NCBI GenBank assembly: GCA_026018925.1
Contig: JAKSZU010000005.1
Coordinates: 84,185,398-84,249,397 of the forward strand
Direction: 5' to 3'
Source: Tupaia tana
Lineage: Eukaryota; Chordata; Mammalia; Scandentia; Tupaiidae
Length of the DNA: 64,000 nucleotides
The notes under the pieces were generated by a model. The model did not search any database. It had not been told where the DNA came from and saw nothing but the letters and a program-made list of their open reading frames with translations. The position numbers and the translations under genes were made by a program. Positions 1 to 10,843 of the stretch are shown here, piece after piece (position 1 is the stretch's first letter; the number at the start of each line of letters is the position of its first letter).

Positions 1-299
1 ATGGCATAGAGGTCCTGAAGGAAATCATTCAGAATTAGTGGCATCTGCTTTCCATTTCCTGTTATGCATATTTTTTAATTTATATTAATTATGAGTGAAA
101 AATTTCTGATACATATTATTAATATTCCTTTCTTATATTTTTTAATGACAATGGGTTCAAAAAGGTGAGTTTTAATTTTCATTTATCTATACTTCCACAG
201 TATGTTCTTATGAGAAGCAACATAGTCTCCTCTGCTCTTCTTTGGACCTTCTCACATTATAATATATTTTCAAGATAAAAACAAATAATTTAATTAATT

Positions 300-470
300 T
301 GCTTTATATTTGTGCCATAAGGCACATGTACTCACCAGAGAGATACAGAGACACAGAGAGAGAAAGTAAGAGTCACTCCGTAAGGGGTATGGCTACGTAC
401 CCCTTGAGTTGCTTTTGATCATGTGGGAATCCAGAACCTTCACCACCTACTGGAACTAGCTATATTCATT
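300..470 (-). repeat. Old tRNA-derived SINE, partial
   Basis: Read on the minus strand, the tRNA-like head is degenerate. The plus-strand view shows the tail signature (GCCATAAGGCACATGTACTC), an AGAGA-rich stretch and a head remnant near 425-470 (CATGTGGGAATCCAGAACC). The GC-rich body is mostly deleted. Confidence 0.65.
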
Positions 471-504
471 TTATCTCTACATTACCTTTTATCTATGAGA
501 GAGA

Positions 505-735
505 GATGGCAGGACCAACCTGTGATGTGATTAAAAGGATTGGATTCTCAATGGCTCACTGCGTATTACGACTCCTGGATCTGGTAGCTTCAAAAATATA
601 CTGGGCAAATGCGCATGCATCCTCAAAAATCCCAAAAGAATAAAAAGGAATTGTAGTGTGACCATCCTCCATAGGTAGTGTTTTCTCACTTTCCTTCTCT
701 CTTTCTGTGTCTCTCTCTGAGAATTTTTTTAAAAA
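505..735 (+). repeat. Old tRNA-derived SINE, full-length but diverged
   Basis: The head starts near GGCAGGACCAACCTG. The body shows GGGCAAATGCGCATGCATCC and AATCCCAAAAGAATAAAAAGG, followed by the TTTCTCACTTTCCTTCTCTC pyrimidine tract and a short A-rich end. It lies just downstream of an oppositely oriented relic of the same family. Confidence 0.75.
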
Positions 736-754
736 AAGAGAGAAAGAAATGGGG

Positions 755-845
755 ATTACATATATGTCTCAGAGGGTTACTGTGAAGACTATATAAGATA
801 ATCACAGAGATATGTGCATTGTAAGTCCTAAGTAAATTGTCTTTC
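755..845 (+). repeat. Possible MIR 3' relic
   Basis: GGTTACTGTGAAGACTATAT, followed by ATAATCACAGAGATATGTGC and TAAGTCCTAAGTAAATTG, follows the order of the MIR 3' half (GTTGTGAGGATTAAATGAG ... AGCGCTTAG ... GTAAGTGCTCAATAAAT). The match is weak and short. Confidence 0.3.
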
Positions 846-849
846 AGTC

Positions 850-2030
850 TTCCAGTTTGTGAAAATATATTTTGGCTAATATGATAAATTTAAAATTTTT
901 AATATACTAGAATAAATCTTGACTAAAGAGAATTCCTGAAGTATAAGCACTTAGAAGTCTTTCCTGCTGTGTATTATTTGCCAATGTCATCATTTTTCTG
1001 ACATATCAGTGCTAAATGTACAGAGTGGTCACTTTTAAGGAAGATAAATTCAAAGAAAATAAATATAAGCATGGCCTCTATTATGGTACAGATACCAAAT
1101 ATCAATTATATATTTGTAGGAATAAAATTGCATGCTGTTGCCTCAATTGTAGGAAAAAAAATGATACCTCATCAGAAAATAACAACCTTAACCCAATGTC
1201 TCTAGACAAATGAGATAATTTATTTTAGAATTTACCTTGGGAGTGAATTGGCTGGTGAGTGGCTGTTTCAAATAGCAATATTGGCAATATTTTTTCTTAT
1301 AAAGCTGATCATATCTCCCTTAGGCTATTCTCTCTCTCTCTATGATTTTGACTATTTTAGAAAATAAAAAAAAAAATTATGAGAGTTTTTACCTTGTAGT
1401 GAGAACATAATTCTTTGTTCATAGAAGAAAGTCACTTTCAATATTGGCAATATAGTGATGTATAGAGGAAGTTATTCCAGTAGCTCTGTGAAGCCTGTTT
1501 CTTATCGCAGCCATCCCTTTTCCCCCACAACACAATGTTATAAAGGATGAATGAAAGCGGGTAAGACAATTATAGAGTATCCTAAGAGGCAAGCCCTGAA
1601 CTCAGTCTTCAGAATAGACCATCTCTCTCATGCGAAGCCTTATCCATCCCATCAGTCCAATGAGACCATTTTATTCCACTTTTACATCTGAGAGTTGGGG
1701 AGTAGAGAAGTTTAATGAATAATGACAAGAGCATGTAGTATATGCTATGAAATACAACATATGACAATATAAAAATTTCCTCCTCTTAAGCTCTTGAAAC
1801 TAATATTTTAATTCTTTATTTTTAGTTTTTATAGCTATCTTATAAAATTCTTAATATATTATAATTTAACTATGGACACCTAACTAGTAAATCAAACACT
1901 ATTGTTTTGGGAATCATCCTCAAATGGTATTTGATTATAGCAATAACATTGCTTATTTAAATTTTGTTTAGAGTTTACTTTTTACATTGTTTATTTTATT
2001 TATTCTTTTAGATCATTATGACAGAAGATC
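850..2030. other. No recognisable feature
   Basis: AT-rich sequence with only short open frames. The 65-codon frame at 1016-1213 has no family resemblance that I can see. AATATTGGCAATAT occurs twice (1279-1292 and 1439-1452); it is nearly palindromic and unexplained. Confidence 0.5.
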
Positions 2031-3225
2031 ATTGTCATTATAGTGAGAAAATTTAGGCTTTTTGTCCTTTTACATCTTCTTCTATCATCTCTTCCTCTTC
2101 TTCCTGTTACTCTTCATTACTTCTAACATCTTGGTCTGTATTTGAGACAAATTCACTGCCTCTTTCATCAAGAATTTTGTTGTTGGGACCAGCAGGTGGT
2201 ATGGTGGTTAAGGCGCTGGACACTCCCACATGGCTGACCACAGTTCAAGTCCCAGACCTGGTGCCTTGTTTTCTCACTTCTCCTCTCTCTCTCTCTGTGT
2301 TTCTCTCTGTCAAATAAATGAATGAATAGATAAAATAAAATAGAAATTCTTTTTTTTTAATTTCTTCTTAATGGCTTTGTACTTCTCTTCATTCTCCATA
2401 TAATTAGGGTCCATCTTGAAAACATTAAGAACTTCTTCTGGATTATAGTCATCCTCCAAAGCAACATATGGGTGAACTGATCATCTTCTTCCATTAAGTC
2501 AAGTCCTTCTAGGATAACTGATTAGTCCTTGAATCCATCCTTTCATACAGCAAACATCTCTTCAATCAAATATTGAACTTTTTTGTCAATATCAGACTTA
2601 TGCAGAATGTTTCAAAGGCATTCAAATATCAAATTGATTCCTCTTGGTGACACCTGTGTTAACTTGAGGCCACATTACTTGAGGAGCCTAAAAGCTACTT
2701 CAACTCTATCATTTGTCGGTCTTTCCAAGAGCAAAGTGAGCATCTGAGCAGAGGAACTCTGGGTTACTGGTGGTTCTGGACTTCTTTATCCAAGATGGAG
2801 ATTTTTGAAACCATTTCTGATCCATATCTCTTTCTCTACATTTTTGTCAGTCTCTGCTTTGTGAATACACGTTATCGTCATAAGAACATCCTCTTGAATG
2901 TTCATAGTCTGATCTGCCATAATCAAAGTAGTCACTGTCCCAGGGGGATCACTCTTGTTCTGTATACCTGTCATCTGAAGAGGAGGTCCTTCCTCTGATT
3001 TGAATTATAATCTTCTCTTCTATCATGATCAGAAAATTTTTTTATCTGTTCCACACTACTTTTCATTTTCTATCGCTAGTTGATCCAATAAATCAAAGAC
3101 CCCTTGACTTGGTCTAAATAACAAGTATCTGATGACTTGAATTCCTTGATAGTTTACTTTTTATATATAAACATCACCTAGAGCTCCACCAAGCTGCCAT
3201 TACACTGTATATTCCTATTTATTAG
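2030..3225 (-). pseudogene. CWC22: CWC22 processed pseudogene (spliceosome-associated MIF4G protein), broken
   Basis: On the minus strand, conceptual translation follows the N-terminal part of CWC22, the protein that couples splicing to exon-junction-complex loading through eIF4A3. The start codon sits at 3066-3064 (MKSSVEQIKKFSDHDRRED). Next come the RS-like segment around 2975-2850 (SDYFDYGRSDYEHSRG), TQSSSAQ near 2745, then MLTLLLERPTND, CGLKLTQVSPRGIN, FKD...VILEGLDL and EEDDQFTHM of the MIF4G region. After a frameshift, the acidic KILDER...SNTDQD segment continues to about 2040. TQSSSAQ is fused directly to MLTLLLERP, so more than 100 residues are missing. There are several in-frame stops, at least one frameshift and a SINE insertion at 2186-2345. 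About 150 bases upstream of the start may be retained 5' UTR. Reading through without introns indicates a retrocopy. The C-terminal half (MA3 domain and RS tail) and a poly(A) tail are absent. I identified it by recalling the human protein; a translated search would confirm it. Confidence 0.9.
2186..2345 (+). repeat. Short-form tRNA SINE inside the CWC22 pseudogene
   Basis: TTGGGACCAGCAGGTGGTAT starts the head; the B box reads AGTTCAAGTCC. The sequence then goes straight from CCTGGTGCCTTG to TTTTCTCACTTCTCCTCTC and an AATAAATGAATGAATAGATA tail, with no GC-rich body. It interrupts the KKE/ILDE segment of the pseudogene, so it inserted after the retrocopy. Confidence 0.85.
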
Positions 3226-3440
3226 GTTTTTGCTATAGGGTGTGTGCACTTTCCAGAAAGAGACAGAAAGAGGGAAAGTGAGGAAGGTTACGCCCCAATG
3301 TCTTCATCTTCATTCTCCTCCAAGGGTTTTGGGCATGCACATTCATGTGCCCCGTTGATTTTCAAATTACCAGGTCCAGTACACTAACCACAGTCAGTCA
3401 TGTGGTAGTCCAACACCTTGACCATCACATCAACCACTGA
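3218..3440 (-). repeat. Old full-length tRNA SINE
   Basis: The plus-strand view begins with TTTTTGCTATAGGGTGTGTG and passes GACAGAAAGAGGGAAAGTGA and TTCTCCTCCAAGGGTTTTGG. It ends in the head complement near ACCATCACATCAACCACTGA. It abuts the 5' end of the CWC22 retrocopy. Confidence 0.75.
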
Positions 3441-3444
3441 CCAT

Positions 3445-3885
3445 GGCAGACATTTATTTAATAATTATTGAATGATTGCTTGTAATGAAGAATGATAGAG
3501 CAAATATAAGAACCTTATGTAAAGTGATATTGAAAGCATGGGGAGGAAAGACAAACTACGATTTGGAGAAGGGAATTCAAAAACTGGAGCAGAGACATGA
3601 AAGATACAGCCTGGAAATTGCCCACTGTCATCACTGGAGGTGTTGGCTACTGCTGCTTCTCCCTGTGAGTCTTTGGTGAATTCAATTTAAAATTCAGAGG
3701 TTTTTCAAAAAGAATGAAGAGATTAGAGGGTGTTCCTCTGGATGGCAGAAAACATGCCATGAGAACAGTGATGGACAGAACAGTGTATGGAAATAAAATG
3801 AGTACATTTTCAGTAGTTGTGGGTAGGAGGCATGGACATTGAGATAATTTGGATTTTAAAATTTCTTATTAACCCTAGAGACAGT
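3445..3885. other. No recognised feature; short open frame
   Basis: A 67-codon frame at 3476-3679 lies here (WGGKTNYDLEKGIQKLEQRH). I do not recognise it, and it has no splice context that I can defend. Confidence 0.4.
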
Positions 3886-3889
3886 ATAA

Positions 3890-4130
3890 AAGGGGATGAG
3901 TAACAGGGGGTGGGAAAGGGGGTTGGAAAGGGGGAGATCAAGGAAAATACAAAAAAAAACACAATAAATTAAACATTTAACAGACACGAAAATGGAGAGT
4001 CACCTGTTGATAATGTATATGATAATAACTTTGACTTGACTAATAGGTACTGTATTCAAGTTAGGAAAACCATATTGTATACTGTAAAGATGTACAGTAA
4101 TTAAATGTAAATTTAAAAATGTAAAAATAG
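3890..4130 (+). repeat. Diverged L1 3' UTR relic
   Basis: GGGGGTGGGAAAGGGGGTTG, then CACCTGTTGATAATGTATAT, GACTTGACT and a terminal TACAGTAATTAAATGTAAAT keep the order of the young L1 3' UTR near 63500-63740 (GAGTGTGGGAGGGG, CTGTTGATGAGAATG, CTGGACTGAG, AATTGAATGTATAAAT). Similarity is limited. Confidence 0.5.
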
Positions 4131-4631
4131 TTTCTGTGCAGTATAGTCACTTTATAGTTGATATGCATGCAGTGTGCACAGTATTTGCTTTATTTAAATG
4201 TCTTAATTGTGTTTTGAAATTGTTTGGAACACTGAAGTTTTTTTTGGAAGCATTGGAAATGATGGCAAAGTTAGGTATGAACCATAGCTGAATTATAAAC
4301 AAATATATTTTTTTCTTAAATAAAATGAGTCACAACTTCCTTGAGAAAGTTGGATTTTCTTGAGAAAATTCTTGATAAACATTTGCTTACACTTAATACA
4401 AATATCAAACAAGACAGGATGCCACTTTGAAATTATAATTCTCTAAGTTGAGTGTTTAATTTTACTACTGTTTTGCTGCAAAAACATTATATTTAAACAT
4501 GGTATCTTATATTTTGTTTAGAGTTAATATACTGCTTTCATGAAGCTCATTTGATTTATTGCATTAGTCAAACATGTAATGATTGTTACTATAAAGTTGT
4601 TTTTTTTTGTTTGTTTGTTTTTTTTTTTTTT

Positions 4632-4880
4632 AAATACAGGGTCTAGCAGTCACCTGGAGGTTAAGGTGCTGGATCTGACATGGTCAACTCCAGGGTCAAA
4701 TCCTGGACTCAGTGGCTTGAAAATCTCCCTGGATGTGTGTGTGTGTGTGTACATGCCCAAAATCCCGAGAAGAGATTGGAAGGGAAAGGTTTGTGGCATA
4801 GCCATCTCCCCAGGGGTATAATTTTTCTTTCTTTCTCTCTGGTAAGTGCACACACTCTATAGCAAAAACTAAAAACTAAC
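4632..4880 (+). repeat. Old full-length tRNA SINE with expanded (GT)n
   Basis: The head reads GGTCTAGCAGTCACCTGGAG and the B-box region GGGTCAAATCC. The body GTGCATGTG segment has become a (TG)n run at 4734-4750. AATCCCGAGAAGAGATTGGA and CTCTATAGCAAAAACT complete the element. Confidence 0.85.
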
Positions 4881-4884
4881 TAAA

Positions 4885-5325
4885 TAAAAAATATTAAAAG
4901 TTATAATCACACTTAATTTGTTTAAAATTATTAATCTACTAAAAGTTATTAATCTTCTAATTATTACTAAGAAGGTTGTGCTTCTAAAGGTAGAATATTT
5001 GTCATAATGCAAGTATCAAAACTGTAGCACAAAAAAATGAAGATAGAATGTGAATAAGATGCTAGTTATTTTTGTATTAACATGAATACTTAGACTGAAA
5101 AATTAAATAATATTTTGAAAAAGGAAAAATGTCCTAATCATATAGCTTACATAAATGTGCTTGATTCTGAAACTTCTTATATATTTTCTACTATAGTTAA
5201 ACACTATAAAATGCAGTCAATTATAAAGTAATACTCTTTATCATCAGCTAATTTCAAATTATGGGTTTTTATATTTTTATAATAATCCTATTGAGTTTAA
5301 AGATATGTAATGATACATATGTAAT
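4885..5325. other. No recognisable feature
   Basis: AT-rich DNA between two SINEs. I see no conserved motif, open frame of note or repeat signature. Confidence 0.5.
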
Positions 5326-5332
5326 TTTATTG

Positions 5333-5575
5333 AGTTTTTATGCTATAGGGTATGTGTGTTTGCCAGAGAGACAGAGAGAAACGGAGACAGAAAGCAAGAC
5401 ATGACTTCCCAATGGGGATGGTTCTGCTGCAATTCCTTCTCCTCTACCCCTGAGGATTTTGGGCATGCACGCACATGCACCTGGTGTGAGTTTCAAGCTG
5501 CAAGGTCCAGGACTTGAACTGGGTTTGGCCAAGTGAATGTCCAACACCTTATCCACTATGTCACCTGCTGGCCCC
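5333..5575 (-). repeat. Old full-length tRNA SINE
   Basis: The plus-strand view runs from TTTTTATGCTATAGGGTATG through GACTTCCCAATGGGGATGG, TTGGGCATGCACGCACATGC and AGGTCCAGGACTTGAACTGG to CACCTGCTGGCCCCC. It includes the complement of the B box, with the older GGGGCCAGCAGGTG start. Confidence 0.9.
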
Positions 5576-5952
5576 CATACGTATATATTTTAAACATTAT
5601 TTATATATGTGTATATGGTATAAGAAATAATAAACAATAAAGCTATAAAAGTGTAAAGTAATAAAAAAAATACAAGTTTATAAATTTATTCCCATACTCC
5701 ATTATCATCACTTTATATACAAAATATATAGCATTTGCCTATGACTAAGTATTGAAAAAACTCTTTTTAATTTAGTCATTGAGGTCATTAGAAATTCCAA
5801 AAATTAACAGAGCTACGGAATACAGACTATGAAGAGTATTTCAACAGGTTTAATTAAAGCCAGCTGTCATGTTTGATATCAGCTAGGAGAGCTGACCTTT
5901 TACTGTTTTTTTTTCTCCTAAAGAAACCCCAAAGGACAAAATACATTGTAAG

Positions 5953-6090
5953 GTGGGGCCTCCAGGTGTGTGGTGGTTGAGGCATGGCCAACCGTGGGAC
6001 AAGTCCTGGACCTGGCAGCTTGCTTTCTCACTCTCTCTCTGGTGAATGAGTATGCCAACAGAGAAAATTAAAATAATAATAATAATAAAT
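5953..6090 (+). repeat. Short-form tRNA SINE
   Basis: GTGGGGCCTCCAGGTGTGTG begins the head. GGACCTGGCAGCTTG joins directly to CTTTCTCACTCTCTCTCTGG, and the tail ends in (AAT)n. This is the same body-less architecture as the copy inside the CWC22 pseudogene. Confidence 0.8.
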
Positions 6091-6094
6091 AATT

Positions 6095-7535
6095 CTTTAA
6101 AAACTTGTAGGACATGTTGAGACATATTTTAACCTTGTATATATTATAAGATGGCCTTATTTTGGAAACCCAGTATTTGAGTCTATTTTGTGATACAGGA
6201 TTGACAAGTGGTCTGAAGACATGATTAAATATTTGATATTTGAGTTTTTCAAAATATACCTTTATTGAATTTCTACCACATCCTTATTACCGTAAACAAA
6301 GAATACAATGTTGAATTAGCACATTCATATAAACAAAGGTCTTAGTGATAAGATATTAGAATGAAAGATGGTTAAATTACAGCTTGACAAATGTTATAAA
6401 AAAGTTGACAGAGGAAACTCATAAAGTATACTGAGACATTGATAAGTTAATTATACATTATGTTACAGAAAGTAACGTTAATCCTACTCAAAAGTTAACA
6501 CCAAGTAATTGCAAATCAAATGTGTTTGAATAGTAAAGCACATGATCTATAATACATCCATTCATAAATGTTAGTTGGTCTTTCTTATTCACAGAGGAAG
6601 TAAATGATTGAACTTAAAAAAAAAAGTTAGAAGAAATATTGAAGTAATAAAGAACTCCCCCTACCTCTTTCTGTAGTAGAGTTTAACACCTTATATATAG
6701 GTTGAATGAAAATGAAAGTGAATGCTCATAGCTTTGAATAAATCAACACCGATTTTGAATTTTTATCAATACTTCACCAATGGGGACATAATTTAACTAA
6801 CTTTACCTCTAAGTTTCTGTTGATTAAATAATGTAAAATGTAAAATCTACAGGCATGAGCAAAAATGTGATGACTTTTCATAACTGAGTTCTCAGCAGTT
6901 TTATGTAGAATATTCTAGGTGCTTAATTTCAATGGTAAGATCCATTATATACCCAGAAAACAGTTAATTTTGTAAATTTTTCTAATGATTTACAAGAATA
7001 CATTAAAATGTCTGTTAGAGTTTTTTTTCTTTAATTGGTCATGATTAGAGTCAAGAGTTACATTAGAAATGTAAGAGCACAATTACTGAAGAAAAACAGC
7101 AGACATTTACAGTCAATAGAAGAAAAAGTCTTTTAAAATCTTTTATACACTTTTTTTTTCCAGAGTTTAAAAATCTCTAGTTTATTTCTAACAAACATCA
7201 CTTGATATTTGTCTCACAGGCTTTATTTACATTTGTCTACAGCACCATTTCCTTATGAAATGAACTAGTATAGCTTAAACCCAATAAAAGCAGATTCATC
7301 TGAATGATCTGTAAACTACTATTAGCTAACTTTATAACGTTGCATTTGCCTAGTACAGCCAAAGTTTAAAATACAAAAAAGCACAAGAATAAACCAATGG
7401 TAACATATAGAATCTAGGAGATTACCTGGGCAATTAAGAAGATAGACTTTCAAAAAGTTGGAGACACAACCACAAGAGAGTAAAAGTTCTTGTGCAACCT
7501 ACAGTAAATGTAGCAACACAAATTCAGACATTTAT
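6095..7535. other. Repeat-poor AT-rich stretch; possible L2 trace
   Basis: Around 6245-6335 the text CCTTTATTGAATTTCTACCA and following sequence weakly resembles the reverse complement of an L2 3' end (TTATTGAGYRCCTACTATG). Elsewhere I see nothing recognisable. Confidence 0.35.
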
Positions 7536-7539
7536 CCAC

Positions 7540-7778
7540 TTTTAAAGTTTATTTATTTATATTTTCTATGAGGTGGTAAGCAAAGAGAGAAATTGTACCC
7601 CCATCAGGGTCTGAATATCATGAGCTACCCCCAGCTTTCTCCAGTCCCAAGTCACAGACGGTGTGTACCTGGCATTCTAACAGAGGTCTCGGAACTTGAA
7701 CTAGAAGTCTTTCCCCTGTAGGATTGCCCTACAGAGCATTGAGTTCTATCACTACACTACTGTCTGATTCCTACAGTC
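7540..7778 (-). repeat. tRNA-like SINE of a different, diverged family
   Basis: Read on the minus strand, the head GGAATCAGACAGTAGTGTAG is followed by a B-box-like AGTTCAAGTTCCG. The body (AGAAAGCTGGGGGTAGCTCA) does not match the main SINE of this window. The end is A-rich, in the complement of TTTATTTATTTATATTTTC. It is either another family or a very old relative. Confidence 0.45.
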
Positions 7779-7779
7779 T

Positions 7780-8350
7780 TTTATAAATTGGTGAATGTGC
7801 CATAGTCAAAAACTATCTGTAAGTTCCTGGAGTCATTGGTAGAAACAGAAGCCCAATATTAACTGTTGTATTAAGCTGCTTAATACTAAGGTATTTCATT
7901 GTCATGTTACTGAAATTTGCAATTAGTAGCATATTAACCAAATTATACGCATAATATTTTACACAGTGGGGAATATATAAACAAACTAAAAAGAGGAAGT
8001 GCTTAAAAGCTAATTGAGTGAATTGAAGAAACAATTCAAAAATAATTGGACAATTATAATCAAATAATTCCAAATGTACACCACTGACAAAGAAACACAT
8101 ATGCAATTCATGTTTGGCCATGGTGCAGTACAAAGAATTATGAATAATTTCACTAGTTTATAGACAATATTGATAAATGAAAAGATCATCTATCCTACCA
8201 TGTTTATAGACAATGTAATTTCAAATAATATTTAATCAACTACATGCACAGTATCTAATCTGTTTTGATTTATTTGTTGATTTCGCATTTATAAAATGAA
8301 AACATCATCATATCTCTTGAAAGATTTGCGAATATAATGGAAAACCTTGT
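7780..8350. other. No recognisable feature
   Basis: A 106-codon minus-strand frame (8133-7813) lies here. It is low-complexity and hydrophobic, with no recognisable domain or splice signals, so I treat it as chance. Confidence 0.45.
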
Positions 8351-8354
8351 GTTT

Positions 8355-8550
8355 CTGCATCACAGACCAGGCTGGGATATTGATTCTGCTTATTAATATC
8401 CTTGTAACCTTGAACTATTCAACCAATATTTCCAAGTCTTTAAGTAAAAAAAGCAGCAGGTAACTTTCAGAATTGTTGTGAAAATTAAGATGGACAACAT
8501 ACATAAAATTCCTTAGACCACTGCAGGCACTCATATATAAGTTTCTCTTT
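8355..8550 (+). repeat. MIR element, near full-length
   Basis: GATTCTGCTTATTAATATCC, then TTGTAACCTTGAACTATTCA, AGTCTTTAAGTAAAA, AATTGTTGTGAAAATTAAGA and CCTTAGACCACTGCAGGCAC follow the MIR core in order (CTGTGTGACCTTGGGCAAG, GTTGTGAGGATTAA, AGCACAGTGCCTGGCAC). Confidence 0.7.
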
Positions 8551-8573
8551 CTTTTATAAGAATAATAAAATTG

Positions 8574-8922
8574 TGGGACCAGCAGATGTGTAATAGTTGC
8601 TCTCTGGACTCCCACACAGTCAACTATGATTTGAGTGCTAGACCCAGTGGCTTAAAACTCACACAAGGTGGGGAACCAGCAGTTAGCATAATGGCTATGT
8701 CGCTGGACTCCCACGTAGTCGAACGCGGTTCACGTCCTGGATCCGGTGGCTTAAAACTCACGCCGGGCGCGTGTGCATACGTGCCCAAGATCCCAAGAGG
8801 AGAATGGAGGAGAAGGGATTGCGGCGTGACCATGCCCTCTGGGGTGTGATTTCTCGCTTTCTGTCTCTATGTCTCTCTCTGTCTGTCTGGCGAGCGCACG
8901 CGCCCTATAGCGAAAAACCTCT

Positions 8923-8964
<42 letters not shown>

Positions 8965-9125
8965 ACACAAGGTGCATTTGAGTGTGCACTCAAGCTCCTG
9001 AGAGAAAAATGGAGAAGGGATTGTGGCATGGCCATCCCCGCTGCAGGGGGTGCTTTCTCGCTTTATGCCTCTGTCTCTCTAGTGAGTGCATTTGCTCTAT
9101 TGTAAAACAATCTCTTAAAAAATAA
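8574..9125 (+). repeat. Tailed tRNA SINE, split by a younger SINE
   Basis: The head and B-box region lie at 8574-8670 (GTGGGACCAGCAGATGTGTA). The body and tail resume at 8975-9125 (GAGAAGGGATTGTGGCATGG, TTGCTCTATTGTAAAACAAT). The intervening 8671-8957 is a separate younger copy in the same orientation. Confidence 0.9.
8671..8957 (+). repeat. Young full-length tRNA SINE nested in a SINE
   Basis: GGGAACCAGCAGTTAGCATA begins the head, followed by the body ACGCCGGGCGCGTGTGCATA and the end GCGCCCTATAGCG plus a poly(A) of about 40. A 17-bp direct repeat, AAAACTCACACAAGGTG, flanks it at 8654-8670 and 8958-8974. The repeated sequence is itself part of the host SINE. Confidence 0.95.
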
Positions 9126-9326
9126 TAATAAAATTATAATTATGATGAAAAGCATAGATGTAAAAGCTTTTGTTTTATAAGTAAAGAAGCATTATAGAAT
9201 CTTAATTATAGTAATATTAATTATTACATTTATTTTTAAATACACAATCTATTTATTAAAAAACTCATGCAGCACGTCAATGGAACAGTCATAGCATTTT
9301 GACATGATAAAAACCCTAGTTTTTCT

Positions 9327-9590
9327 TTTTTCTTTTTTTTGAGAGGTTTTTGCGATAGGGCGCTGCGCTCTCCAGACAGACAGAGAGAGTCATAGAGACA
9401 GAAAGCAAGAAATCATCCCCCAGGGGGGATGGCCACACCACAATCCCTTCTCCTCCATTCTCCTCTTGGGATCTTGGGCACGCACGCACACGCACCCGGC
9501 GTGAGTTTTAAGCCACCGGGTCCGGGACTCAAACCGTGGTCGACTACATGGGAGTCCAGCAACATAGCCATTACACTAACTGCTGGTTCC
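9327..9590 (-). repeat. Young full-length tRNA SINE with 17-bp TSD
   Basis: The plus-strand view opens with a T tract and GAGAGGTTTTTGCGATAGGG and ends CTAACTGCTGGTTCC. The target duplication AAAACCCTAGTTTTTCT is exact at 9310-9326 and 9591-9607. Confidence 0.95.
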
Positions 9591-9789
9591 AAAACCCTAG
9601 TTTTTCTACCATCTTTACTACTTAAGTATTATAGGACCTTGAGAAAACCAGGCACAATTTGAGTAGCTAAAGTGTGGAAAATAGCACCCTGTCTTGCACT
9701 ATATTTTTTATGATCTTATTTATTAACTATAATGAAATCATGTGAAAATACTTGGCAAACCTAAATTTCTTTCTTTCTTTTTCTTTTTA

Positions 9790-10060
9790 TTCTTTTTTTT
9801 TTTTTTTTTTGAGAGATTTTCGCTATAGGGCGCGTGCGCTCGCCAGCCAGACAGAGAGAGACATAGAGACAGAAAGCGAGAAATCACCCCCCCGGGGGGA
9901 TGGTCATGCTGCAATCCCTTCTCCTCTATTCTCCTCTTGGGATCTTGGGCACGCACGCACACGCACCCGGTGTGAGTTTTAAGCCACCGGGTCCAGGACG
10001 CGAACCGCAGTCGACTACATGGGAGTCCAGCGACATAGCCATTATGCAACTGTTGGTTCC
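9790..10060 (-). repeat. Young full-length tRNA SINE
   Basis: A poly(T) of about 22 is followed by GAGAGATTTTCGCTATAGGG, ACCCCCCCGGGGGGATGGTC and ACGCACACGCACCCGG, ending in the head complement CAACTGTTGGTTCC. Flanking CTTTCTTT-rich sequence on both sides may be the target duplication but is too simple to define. Confidence 0.93.
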
Positions 10061-10134
10061 CCTTTCTTTTTCTTTCTTCATCTTTCTTTCCTTGTTTCCT
10101 TTTCTTTTTTCTTTTTCTTTTGCTCTTTGTTTTG

Positions 10135-10385
10135 TTTTGTTTTGCTATAGGGCATGTGAGTTCACCAGAGACACAGAGAGAGACATAGAGAGAAAGGGAG
10201 AGCGAGAAATCACCTCACTGGGAGGACGGTCACATTACAGTCCCTCCCACTCCATTCTGCTCTTGGTATTTTGGACATGCTCACACATGCACCTAGGATG
10301 ACTTTCAAGCTGCTGGGTACAGGCTCACATAAGAGTCAGCCATGTGGAATCCAGCCTCCTTAACCTGCATGCCATATATTGGTCC
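10135..10385 (-). repeat. Old full-length tRNA SINE
   Basis: TTTTGCTATAGGGCATGTGA opens the plus-strand view. GACATAGAGAGAAAGGGAGA, GGTCACATTACAGTCCCTCC and TTTTGGACATGCTCACACAT follow, and it ends ATATTGGTCC. It sits 75 bp from a younger SINE in the same orientation. Confidence 0.85.
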
Positions 10386-10389
10386 TAAT

Positions 10390-10820
10390 ATTCTTTGGTA
10401 AATGTAATATTACTATGAACATATCTTTAACAAAACACAATTGGGTTTATGTGATAATTTAGGTACTTTTAATTAACAATTATTTAACTACATCTATAAA
10501 TAATTATATGTACATGTCAATATTGACACCAATATAGATGTAAATATACTTTTTCACACAAAAATTATTTATAGGTAGATCTTTCTTAAATATTTGTCTA
10601 ATGAATAATTATACTTATTCAGGTTTATCATTGACAAGCAGATTCCATGATTAAAATTTTAAAAATATTTTCCATTAAGGTAGGACTGGGGATAAAATAG
10701 GTATGTGCCAAACAAATTTTTGTAGATCCCTTATTAATATGCTAAATATGCATTTATATTATATTTCAGGTTAAACAAATGCATAAGAATCTTGCAAATA
10801 TCCAATATATGTACAATAAG
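10390..10820. other. No recognisable feature
   Basis: AT-rich filler between SINEs with no motif that I can name. Confidence 0.5.
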
Positions 10821-10843
10821 ATAAATGGACATGTTAAATATTT

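Noticed and set aside
7813-8133. 106-codon minus frame
   Set aside because: Hydrophobic low-complexity chance frame; no homology that I can recall.
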